From the NCBI GenBank assembly GCA_023428465.1, contig JAEYXM010000198.1, positions 1 through 5,541 on the forward strand: DNA of 5,541 nucleotides. The letters run 5' to 3'. The notes under the pieces were generated by a model that made no database searches, was not told where the DNA came from, and saw nothing but the letters and a program-made list of their open reading frames with translations. Position numbers and translations under genes: made by a program. Positions 1 to 5,236 of the stretch are shown piece by piece (the first letter of the stretch is position 1; each line of letters opens with the position of its first letter). Source of the stretch: Actinomycetes bacterium (GTDB taxonomy: Bacteria; Actinomycetota; Actinomycetes; Actinomycetales; Cellulomonadaceae).

Positions 1-87
1 GGGTGATCCCGGCCCAGCGGTCGCCCGTGAGCGAGCCCGCGCCCGCGCGGTGATCCGGCGTTGCGTGAGGCCGTGCACCCTGAGCGT

Positions 88-122
88 GGGGGGGGGGCGC
101 GGGGGCGCCCGGGGGGGGGGGG
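88..122 (+). repeat. G-homopolymer runs, potential G-quadruplex region
   Basis: Three G runs lie close together on the + strand: 10 G at 88-97, 5 G at 101-105 and 12 G at 111-122, separated by short C-containing spacers. This is far more than the four runs of three G needed to form an intramolecular G-quadruplex, in DNA or in any transcript reading through toward obgE. Homopolymers this long are slippage-prone in replication and are also a classic place for sequencing or assembly error, so the exact lengths should not be trusted. The composition is seen directly; G-quadruplex formation is inferred. Confidence 0.6.
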
Positions 123-128
123 CGCCCC
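102..128 (+). terminator. GC hairpin with G-rich loop, possible terminator of the upstream gene
   Basis: GGGGCGCC (102-109) is perfectly complementary in inverted orientation to GGCGCCCC (121-128), giving an 8-bp all-GC stem. The 11-nt loop is one C followed by ten G. Only TT follows, so there is no U-tract, which is common for actinobacterial terminators. It would fit the end of a gene lying upstream of the window (rpmA is the usual neighbour). The G-rich loop could instead pair elsewhere or form a quadruplex, and its length may be an artefact. Confidence 0.3.
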
Positions 129-141
129 TTCGCGCTACCCA

Positions 142-163
142 CCCGCGGATACTGATCCGCGGG
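142..163 (+). terminator. perfect 9-bp hairpin upstream of obgE (terminator or leader structure)
   Basis: CCCGCGGAT (142-150) and ATCCGCGGG (155-163) form a perfect inverted repeat around the tetraloop ACTG. No T-run follows. It lies 44 nt upstream of the obgE start. It could be a U-less terminator for the preceding transcription unit, a structure in the obgE leader, or a palindromic operator. The hexamer GATACT (148-153), which keeps the key A and T of a -10 box, falls inside the structure, but I see no matching -35. Confidence 0.4.
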
Positions 164-196
164 ACCCGACCCCCTGAACCGATCTGCTGAACAACC

Positions 197-204
197 GGAG
201 GTGA
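197..204 (+). promoter_or_regulatory. strong Shine-Dalgarno of obgE
   Basis: GGAGGTGA matches the anti-Shine-Dalgarno over eight bases, and its GGAGG core ends 6 nt before the GTG at 208. This fixes the GTG as the obgE start and contrasts with proB and proA, which have no such site. Confidence 0.85.
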
Positions 205-207
205 GCT

Positions 208-1725
208 GTGGCGACGTTCGTCGACCGCGTCGTCCTGCACGCTTCGGGCGGTGACGGCGGGCACGGCTGCGCGTCCATCCGCCGCGAGAAGTTCAAGCCC
301 CTTGCCGGCCCCGACGGCGGTGACGGTGGCAACGGCGGCGACGTCGTCCTGGAGGTCGACCCGCAGGTCACCACGCTCCTGGAGTTCCACCACTCCCCGC
401 ACCGGCACGCGCAGAACGGCACCGGCGGCATGGGTGACGACCGCGACGGGGCGAAGGGGGCTGACGTCGTGCTCCGCGTCCCGGACGGCACCGTCGTGAA
501 GACGACCGGCGGCGAGGTGCTCGTCGACCTCGTGGGCGCGGGGACGCGGTACGTCATCGCGGCGGGCGGTCGGGGAGGTCTCGGCAACGCCAAGCTCGCC
601 TCCCCGAAGCGCAAGGCGCCGGGCTTCGCGCTCCTCGGCGAGCCGGGCGAGCAGGCCGACGTCGTCCTGGAGCTCAAGACCATCGCCGATGTCGCGCTCG
701 TCGGGTTCCCGAGCGCGGGCAAGTCGAGCCTGATCGCGGCGATGTCGGCGGCCCGTCCGAAGATCGCGGACTACCCGTTCACGACCCTGGTGCCCAACCT
801 CGGCGTCGTCCAGGCGGGGGAGCACCGCTTCACCGTCGCCGACGTGCCGGGGCTCATCCCGGGCGCGAGCGAGGGCAAGGGCCTGGGGCTGGAGTTCCTG
901 CGGCACATCGAGCGGTGCGCGGTCATCGTGCATGTGCTGGACTGCGCGACGCTCGAACCCGGCCGGGACCCGCTCAGCGACCTGGACGTCATCGAGGCCG
1001 AGCTGTCGGCCTACGCGGCCGACCTGGTCGCGGGCGGCGAGGTACCGCTCGGTGAGCGACCGCGCCTCGTCGTCCTGAACAAGGTGGACGTGCCGGAGGC
1101 CCGGGACCTCGCCGAGCTCGTGCGCCCCGAGCTCGAGAGCCGCGGCCTCGCCGTGCACGAGGTCTCGGCGGCCAGCCACGAGGGCCTGCGACCGCTGTCG
1201 TTCGCGCTGGCCGCACTCGTCGAGCAGGCGCGCGCCGCGGCACCGACGGTCGTGCCCGAGCGGATCGTCCTGCGGCCCCGCGCCGTCGACGAGGCGGGCT
1301 TCACGGTCACCCGGCGCGAGTCGGGGGAGAAGGTCTGGTTCCAGGTGCGCGGCTCGAAGCCGGAGCGCTGGGTCCGCCAGACGGACTTCCGCAACGACGA
1401 GGCCGTCGGCTACCTCGCGGACCGGCTCGCCCGCCTGGGCGTGGAGGACCAGCTCTTCGCCGCGGGCGCGACGCCGGGTGCGGAGGTCGTCATCGGCGAC
1501 GGCCCGGACGCGGTCGTCTTCGACTGGGAGCCGACGCTCACGACGGGCGCGGAGCTCCTGGGCTCGAGGGGCAGCGACCCGCGCCTCGCGGACTCCGACC
1601 GCCCCAGCCGCGCGGAGCGGCGCCGCGACCACAAGGAGCGCATGGACGCCAAGGCCGAGGCCCGCGCCGAGCTGTGGACCGAGCGCGAGTCGGGGCACTG
1701 GACGGACCCGTCGGGGGAGCGCTGA
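208..1725 (+). CDS. obgE: GTPase Obg/CgtA (ribosome-assembly and stress GTPase)
   Basis: The protein has 505 residues and a GTG start set by a strong upstream GGAGGTGA. The glycine-rich Obg fold spans about residues 1-158, with repeated GGDGG-type turns. The G domain follows with all motifs present: P-loop GFPSAGKSS 166-174, switch I around DYPFTTL 188-194, DVPG 212-215, NKVD 291-294 and SAA 320-322. The Obg C-terminal (OCT) domain spans about 352-442 and ends in DWEP. The last 60 or so residues form a charged Arg/Glu-rich tail containing ERMDAKAEARAELW, of a kind I associate with actinobacterial Obg. By family knowledge, Obg is a cytoplasmic, slowly hydrolysing GTPase that binds the 50S precursor, senses GDP/GTP and ppGpp, and is usually essential. 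All catalytic motifs are intact, with no sign of truncation. It is followed 61 nt later by proB. Identification is very secure; the function of the tail is unknown. Confidence 0.98.
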   Translation: MATFVDRVVLHASGGDGGHGCASIRREKFKPLAGPDGGDGGNGGDVVLEVDPQVTTLLEFHHSPHRHAQNGTGGMGDDRDGAKGADVVLRVPDGTVVKTTGGEVLVDLVGAGTRYVIAAGGRGGLGNAKLASPKRKAPGFALLGEPGEQADVVLELKTIADVALVGFPSAGKSSLIAAMSAARPKIADYPFTTLVPNLGVVQAGEHRFTVADVPGLIPGASEGKGLGLEFLRHIERCAVIVHVLDCATLEPGRDPLSDLDVIEAELSAYAADLVAGGEVPLGERPRLVVLNKVDVPEARDLAELVRPELESRGLAVHEVSAASHEGLRPLSFALAALVEQARAAAPTVVPERIVLRPRAVDEAGFTVTRRESGEKVWFQVRGSKPERWVRQTDFRNDEAVGYLADRLARLGVEDQLFAAGATPGAEVVIGDGPDAVVFDWEPTLTTGAELLGSRGSDPRLADSDRPSRAERRRDHKERMDAKAEARAELWTERESGHWTDPSGER

Positions 1726-1773
1726 CGCCCGCCCACAGGGCGAGCCCTCCCGACCCGCGGAGCCCCGGCGCGC

Positions 1774-1779
1774 GAGAAT
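1774..1779 (+). promoter_or_regulatory. possible -10 box for a leaderless proB transcript
   Basis: GAGAAT retains the key A at position 2 and T at position 6 of the TANNNT -10 consensus. It ends 7 nt before the GTG at 1787, the geometry of a leaderless transcript starting at or within a base of the start codon. A weak -35-like CCGACC lies at 1750-1755 with an 18-nt spacer. No Shine-Dalgarno is present; the GAGA at 1774-1777 is 9 nt away and weak. This is inference from spacing and composition. Confidence 0.35.
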
Positions 1780-1786
1780 GGCCGCC

Positions 1787-2923
1787 GTGACCCCCTCTCT
1801 CGCCGACCGCCGTGCGGTCGGCACCGCGCACCGCGTCGTCGTGAAGGTGGGGTCGTCGTCGCTCACGGGCGATGACGGCCGCCTGGACGTCGCGGCCCTC
1901 CGCAGCCTCGTGGCCGTCCTCGCCGAGCGCCGCCTCGCCGGCGGGCAGGTCGTGCTCGTCACGTCGGGTGCGATCGCGGCCGGGATCACGCCGCTCGGGC
2001 TCTCCGGGCGACCCCGCGACCTCGCGACGGCGCAGGCGACCGCGTCGGTCGGCCAGGGGCTGCTCGTCGCGCGGTACACCGAGGCCTTCGCCTACCACGG
2101 CCTGCGCGTCGGCCAGGTGCTCCTCACGTCGGAGGACACGGTCCGCCGCACGCACTACCGCAACGCCAGCCGGGCACTCGAGCGGCTGCTCGCGCTCGGC
2201 GTCGTGCCGGTCATCAACGAGAACGACGTCGTCGCAACCCACGAGCTGCGCTTCGGGGACAACGACCGCCTCGCCGCGCTCGTCTCGCACCTCGTGCGCG
2301 CCGACGCCATGATCCTGCTCAGCGACGTCGACGCGCTCTACGACGGTCCGCCGTCGCGCCCGGGATCGAAGCGGGTCAGCGTGGTCCGCGGGCCGGCTGA
2401 CCTGGCTGACGTGGAGATCGGCGGCTCGGGCAGCTCGGTCGGCACGGGCGGCATGGTGACCAAGCTGTCGTCCGTCGCGATCGCGACCGGGTCGGGCATC
2501 CCGGTCGTGCTGACGAGCGCCGCGCAGGTCGGGGCCGCGCTCGCGGGCGAGCCCGTGGGCACCTGGTTCCTCGCGACCGGGCGGCGTCGGCCGGCGCGCA
2601 TGCTCTGGCTGCAGCACGCCGCGAGCACGCGCGGGCGCGTCGTGCTGGACGACGGCGCGGTGCGGGCGGTCGTCGAACGTCGCAAGTCCCTGCTGCCGGC
2701 CGGCATCGTGGCCGTCGAGGGCGACTTCGACGCGGGCGACCCCGTCGAGCTCGTCTCCGCCGCGGGCGACGTCGTGGCGCGTGGGCTCGTCGCGTACGGG
2801 TCGACGGAGCTGCCGGAGCTCCTCGGGCGCTCCACGCGTGAGCTGCGCGAGCGGCTCGGCGAAGGGTACGACCGCGAGGTCGTCCACCGTGACGACCTGG
2901 TGGTCGTGGCCGCGAAGCGGTAG
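1787..2923 (+). CDS. proB: glutamate 5-kinase (gamma-glutamyl kinase)
   Basis: This enzyme phosphorylates L-glutamate with ATP to gamma-glutamyl phosphate, the first and normally proline-inhibited step of proline synthesis. The 378-residue protein has an amino-acid-kinase domain (about 12-265) and a C-terminal PUA domain (about 280-360), the usual bacterial architecture. Visible key residues are K20 in VKVGSSS (E. coli K10), INEND with N144 and D147, FGDND with N159 and D160, and K226 in GTGGMVTK (E. coli K217). I chose GTG 1787 because a -10-like GAGAAT sits 7 nt upstream. An in-frame ATG at 1778 would add three residues but has neither a ribosome binding site nor a promoter-like element in front of it. 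The frame stays open far upstream into obgE, but that part has shadow composition and belongs to obgE. It lies 61 nt after obgE and 16 nt before proA. Confidence 0.96.
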   Translation: MTPSLADRRAVGTAHRVVVKVGSSSLTGDDGRLDVAALRSLVAVLAERRLAGGQVVLVTSGAIAAGITPLGLSGRPRDLATAQATASVGQGLLVARYTEAFAYHGLRVGQVLLTSEDTVRRTHYRNASRALERLLALGVVPVINENDVVATHELRFGDNDRLAALVSHLVRADAMILLSDVDALYDGPPSRPGSKRVSVVRGPADLADVEIGGSGSSVGTGGMVTKLSSVAIATGSGIPVVLTSAAQVGAALAGEPVGTWFLATGRRRPARMLWLQHAASTRGRVVLDDGAVRAVVERRKSLLPAGIVAVEGDFDAGDPVELVSAAGDVVARGLVAYGSTELPELLGRSTRELRERLGEGYDREVVHRDDLVVVAAKR

Positions 2924-2927
2924 TGCC

Positions 2928-2933
2928 TATCCT
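2928..2933 (+). promoter_or_regulatory. -10 box for a leaderless proA transcript
   Basis: TATCCT fits TANNNT and ends exactly 6 nt before the A of the proA ATG (2940), so the predicted transcription start is the start codon itself. It sits in the 16-nt gap beginning just after the proB stop. No GGAGG-like site is present in front of proA and no clear -35 is visible. -35-poor leaderless promoters are known in Actinobacteria. proA could also be translated by coupling from a proBA readthrough transcript. Confidence 0.5.
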
Positions 2934-2939
2934 TCGGGC

Positions 2940-4274
2940 ATGACGAGCATCGACCACGCCGCGGCACCGGCCAAGGACGCACCGACCCAGCCCGCAGCCT
3001 CGGGGGACGACGAGGTCCGCGAGGCCGTCTTCGACATCGCGCGGCGCGCCCGCGTCGCTGCGCGCGCCCTCGCGGGAGCGACCCGGGCGACGAAGGACGC
3101 GGCGCTGCACGCGATGGCGGACGCGCTGGTCGCGAACGCCGAGCGCATCGTGGCGGCCAACGCCGACGACGTGGCGCGCGGCCGTGACGGCGGGATGGCC
3201 GCCGGCCTCCTGGACCGGCTGACGCTCACGCCGGAGCGGATCGCGGGCATCGCGGATGCGTTGCGGGAGGTCGCGGGCCTGCCGGACCCGGTGGGCGAGG
3301 TGGTCCGCGGCTCGACCCTGCCCAACGGCCTGCGGCTGCGGCAGGTTCGGGTGCCGATGGGCGTGGTCGGCATGATCTACGAGGCGCGGCCCAACGTGAC
3401 CGTCGACGCGGCCGGACTGGCGCTCAAGAGCGGCAACGCCGCGATCCTGCGTGGCGGATCGGCCGCGGCGAGCTCGAACGCGGTCATCGTGGAGGTGCTG
3501 GGTGAGGCACTGGTCCGCGTGGGGTTGCCGGCGGACGCGGTCCAGTCGATCGACCCGTACGGGCGTGCCGGCGCCGTCGCGCTCATGCACGCGCGAGGCC
3601 TGGTGGACCTGCTGGTCCCGCGGGGCGGCGCCGACCTCATCCAGACGGTGGTCCGGGAGGCGTCCGTACCTGTCGTGGAGACAGGCGTCGGTAACTGCCA
3701 CGTCTACCTGGACGCATCGGCCGACACGTCGATGGCCGTCGACATCGTCATGAACTCCAAGACTCAGCGCGTCGGTGTCTGCAACGCCGCCGAGACACTC
3801 CTCGTGCACGCCGACGCCGCCCCTCGCGTGCTGCCCGCCGTCCTGGCGGGCCTCGCGGCGGCGGGGGTCACGCTCCACGCCGACGAGCGGGCGGCCGCAC
3901 TCGCGCCCGACGGCGTCGCGGTGGTGCCCGCGACGGAGGAGGACTGGGCGACGGAGTACCTCTCGATGGACCTCGCGGTGCGCGTGGTCGACGACATCGA
4001 CGCGGCGATCGAGCACATCCGGACGTGGACCTCGGGCCACACGGAGGCGATCGTGACGGCCGACCTCGCGGCGTCGGAGCGCTTCGTGCGGGGCCTGGAC
4101 TCGGCCGCGATCATGATCAACGCCTCGACGCGGTTCACCGACGGCGGGCAGTTCGGGCTCGGCGCGGAGATCGGGATCTCGACGCAGAAGATGCACGCCC
4201 GAGGCCCGATGGGCCTGGGCGAGCTCACGACGACGACCTGGATCGTGAACGGCGACGGGCACGTGCGGGCCTGA
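2940..4274 (+). CDS. proA: gamma-glutamyl phosphate reductase (glutamate-5-semialdehyde dehydrogenase)
   Basis: This enzyme uses NADPH to reduce gamma-glutamyl phosphate from ProB to glutamate-5-semialdehyde, which cyclises to pyrroline-5-carboxylate. The 444-residue protein belongs to the aldehyde dehydrogenase superfamily. The nucleotide-binding part includes EARPNVT (from E148) and LKSGNAAILRGGS (K163). VETGVGNCH is at 246-254, the catalytic cysteine is C281 in RVGVCNAAET, and the family signature HIRTWTSGHTEAI is at 359-371. Its W363 and T364 differ from the H/Y and G/S I recall for the PROSITE pattern, which I take to be lineage variation. The first 24 or so residues are an Ala/Pro/Asp-rich, probably disordered extension that makes it longer than E. 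coli ProA (417). The start is ATG 2940, with no Shine-Dalgarno and a -10-like box 6 nt upstream. It lies 16 nt after proB, and their products act in sequence. Confidence 0.97.
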   Translation: MTSIDHAAAPAKDAPTQPAASGDDEVREAVFDIARRARVAARALAGATRATKDAALHAMADALVANAERIVAANADDVARGRDGGMAAGLLDRLTLTPERIAGIADALREVAGLPDPVGEVVRGSTLPNGLRLRQVRVPMGVVGMIYEARPNVTVDAAGLALKSGNAAILRGGSAAASSNAVIVEVLGEALVRVGLPADAVQSIDPYGRAGAVALMHARGLVDLLVPRGGADLIQTVVREASVPVVETGVGNCHVYLDASADTSMAVDIVMNSKTQRVGVCNAAETLLVHADAAPRVLPAVLAGLAAAGVTLHADERAAALAPDGVAVVPATEEDWATEYLSMDLAVRVVDDIDAAIEHIRTWTSGHTEAIVTADLAASERFVRGLDSAAIMINASTRFTDGGQFGLGAEIGISTQKMHARGPMGLGELTTTTWIVNGDGHVRA

Positions 4275-4284
4275 CGTCGTCCGG

Positions 4285-4310
4285 CCCGGGTGATCGGACG
4301 ATCACCCGGG
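4285..4310 (+). terminator. perfect 11-bp hairpin after proA (terminator)
   Basis: CCCGGGTGATC (4285-4295) pairs perfectly with GATCACCCGGG (4300-4310) around the loop GGAC, starting 10 nt after the proA stop. No T-run follows, as is usual for high-GC actinobacterial terminators. Its position between proA and a separate leader with its own promoter-like sequence supports termination of the proline genes. A dyad this perfect could also serve as a protein-binding operator. Confidence 0.6.
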
Positions 4311-4382
4311 ATCGACCTGCCCGAATCGACCGTTGTGCACGTTTTGGCCCGGGTGGGGCTGTGCCTGTGCAGGTGTGGTCCG

Positions 4383-4391
4383 TGCGACACT
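4383..4391 (+). promoter_or_regulatory. possible extended -10 promoter for the microprotein-nadD unit
   Basis: TGCGACACT combines an extended TGN element with the hexamer GACACT (4386-4391), which keeps the A2/T6 positions of the -10 consensus. I see no good -35 at 17-18 nt. A start near 4398 would give a leader of about 43 nt before the GTG at 4441. The placement after the proA hairpin makes sense, but the motif is weak and common in GC-rich DNA. Confidence 0.3.
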
Positions 4392-4429
4392 GGTACGTCC
4401 GCCGTGTCCCCGACGTGCCGCAATGGTGC

Positions 4430-4435
4430 AGGAGG
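4430..4435 (+). promoter_or_regulatory. Shine-Dalgarno of the 41-residue membrane ORF
   Basis: AGGAGG ends 5 nt before the GTG at 4441. This favours that GTG over the in-frame ATG at 4423, which lies upstream of the site. A full-strength ribosome binding site in front of so short an ORF is the main argument that it is a real gene. Confidence 0.75.
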
Positions 4436-4440
4436 TCGAC

Positions 4441-4566
4441 GTGTCACTCGCCGAAGAAGTCCAGTCGGGTCTGTCGCCCGTCGGTGTGGGTCTGATCGCG
4501 TTCGGAGCGCTCGTGGCGCTGCTTCTCGTGGCGTACGCGTTCCGCAACGTCGGCGACCGCGACTGA
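4441..4566 (+). CDS. 41-residue single-pass membrane microprotein, function unknown
   Basis: I do not recognise a named function. The GTG start has AGGAGG 5 nt upstream. The protein has a short acidic N-terminus (E5, E6), one hydrophobic segment at about residues 14-34 (GVGLIAFGALVALLLVAYAF in its core) and a short polar tail with R35 and R40. The charge pattern suggests N-terminus outside and C-terminus in the cytoplasm. From memory, similar tiny hydrophobic proteins sit between proA and nadD in other Micrococcales, but I could not verify this. It lies downstream of the proA hairpin and 67 nt before nadD, so it may be co-transcribed with nadD. The last codons are part of a 10-bp direct repeat that includes the stop. 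A membrane-anchored regulator or a subunit of a larger complex are both possible; the sequence does not say which. Confidence 0.75.
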   Translation: MSLAEEVQSGLSPVGVGLIAFGALVALLLVAYAFRNVGDRD

Positions 4567-4580
4567 GGATGCGACTGAGG
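4559..4580 (+). repeat. 10-bp direct repeat with 12-bp period across the microprotein stop codon
   Basis: GCGACTGAGG occurs at 4559-4568 and again at 4571-4580, separated by AT. The first copy contains the stop codon of the 41-residue ORF. It looks like a small tandem duplication just after the gene, with no assigned function. Confidence 0.7.
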
Positions 4581-4587
4581 GCTGTGG

Positions 4588-4605
4588 CGTCGGCAACCGC
4601 CGACG
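4588..4605 (+). other. 7-bp hairpin in the nadD leader
   Basis: CGTCGGC (4588-4594) and GCCGACG (4599-4605) are perfect inverted arms around AACC. The structure lies 28 nt before the nadD ATG and just upstream of its GGAGG. It could be a weak terminator or attenuator after the microprotein, or a leader structure, but 7-bp GC stems arise often by chance in DNA this GC-rich. Confidence 0.3.
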
Positions 4606-4633
4606 ACGAGGACGACGGAGGACGGACGCACGC

Positions 4634-5236
4634 ATGGCGGTGACACGGTCGAGGATCGGTGTGATGGGTGGGACGTTCGATCCCATCCACCACGGCCACC
4701 TCGTCGCCGCCAGTGAGGCGGCCGCCGAGCTCGACCTGGACGAGGTGGTCTTCGTCCCGACGGGCCGCCCGGCGTTCAAGCAGCACCCCGCCGTCACGCC
4801 CGCAGAGCACCGGTACCTCATGACCGTCATCGCGACCGCGTCGAACCCCCGGTTCACCGTGTCGCGTGTCGACATCGACCGGCCCGGCCTGACGTACACG
4901 GTCGACACCCTGCGGGACCTGAAGTCGCAGCGCCCCGATGCCGATCTGTACTTCATCACGGGTGCCGACGCCGTGGAGCAGATCCTCACGTGGAAGGACG
5001 TCGACTCCCTCTGGGACATGGCGCACTTCGTCGCGGTGACGCGGCCGGGGCACACCATGTCCGTGACCGGGCTGCCGGAGGGTGCGGTGTCCGTCCTCGA
5101 GGTTCCGGCCCTGGCCATCTCGTCGACGGACTGCCGGGAGCGGGCCCGCGCGGGCGAGCCCGTGTGGTACCTCGTCCCCGACGGGGTCGTGCAGTACATC
5201 GCCAAGCATCAGCTGTATCGAGGTAGGGATGTCTGA
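4634..5236 (+). CDS. nadD: nicotinate-nucleotide adenylyltransferase
   Basis: NadD joins nicotinate mononucleotide and ATP to form deamido-NAD and pyrophosphate, the adenylylation step of bacterial NAD synthesis, in the cytoplasm. The 200-residue protein is a single nucleotidyltransferase domain of normal family length. It shows GGTFDPIHHGH at 12-22, with the HxGH ATP-binding signature at H19-H22; FITGADA at about 107-113; and the C-terminal ISSTDCR at 162-168, matching the family ISSTxxR motif. The start is ATG 4634. The nearest Shine-Dalgarno, GGAGG at 4617-4621, is 12 nt away, longer than ideal, so GTG 4640 or ATG 4664 are formally possible. However, 4664 would cut into the first strand before GGTFDP. 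Its end overlaps the next ORF by 8 nt, implying translational coupling. Confidence 0.97.
   Translation: MAVTRSRIGVMGGTFDPIHHGHLVAASEAAAELDLDEVVFVPTGRPAFKQHPAVTPAEHRYLMTVIATASNPRFTVSRVDIDRPGLTYTVDTLRDLKSQRPDADLYFITGADAVEQILTWKDVDSLWDMAHFVAVTRPGHTMSVTGLPEGAVSVLEVPALAISSTDCRERARAGEPVWYLVPDGVVQYIAKHQLYRGRDV

Noticed and set aside
135..722. 195-codon - strand frame opposite the obgE N-terminus
   Set aside because: Ser/Pro/Arg/Thr-rich antisense shadow of the glycine-rich Obg domain.
1730..1748. Small hairpins CGCCC-ACA-GGGCG and AGGGC-GA-GCCCT after the obgE stop
   Set aside because: Stems are only 5 bp with 2-3 nt loops and mutually exclusive; too weak to call a terminator in DNA of this composition.
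1478..1786. Upstream extension of the proB frame into obgE
   Set aside because: The sequence is Arg/Ser/Ala-rich shadow of the obgE frame, ProB homologues begin shortly before the VKVGSSS motif, and overlap with the conserved end of Obg is not plausible.
1538..2887. 449-codon - strand frame opposite proB
   Set aside because: Arg/Asp/His/Ala-rich shadow of proB with no family resemblance.
2781..2939. Upstream extension of the proA frame into proB
   Set aside because: It overlaps the certain proB PUA domain and is shadow-like; the ATG at 2940 gives a normal ProA.
2376..4262. 628-codon open frame on the - strand opposite proB/proA
   Set aside because: It is antisense to two certain enzymes, composed mainly of R, A, P, G, H and D as expected for the reverse of GC-rich codons, and shows no domain or ribosome binding site.
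4364..4373. CCTGTGCAGG dyad before the microprotein promoter
   Set aside because: Arms are only 4 bp around TG; expected by chance.
4333..4440. Upstream extension of the microprotein (77-residue version)
   Set aside because: The extra residues are Cys/Arg/Pro-rich without pattern, and the AGGAGG at 4430-4435 lies inside them, pointing to GTG 4441.
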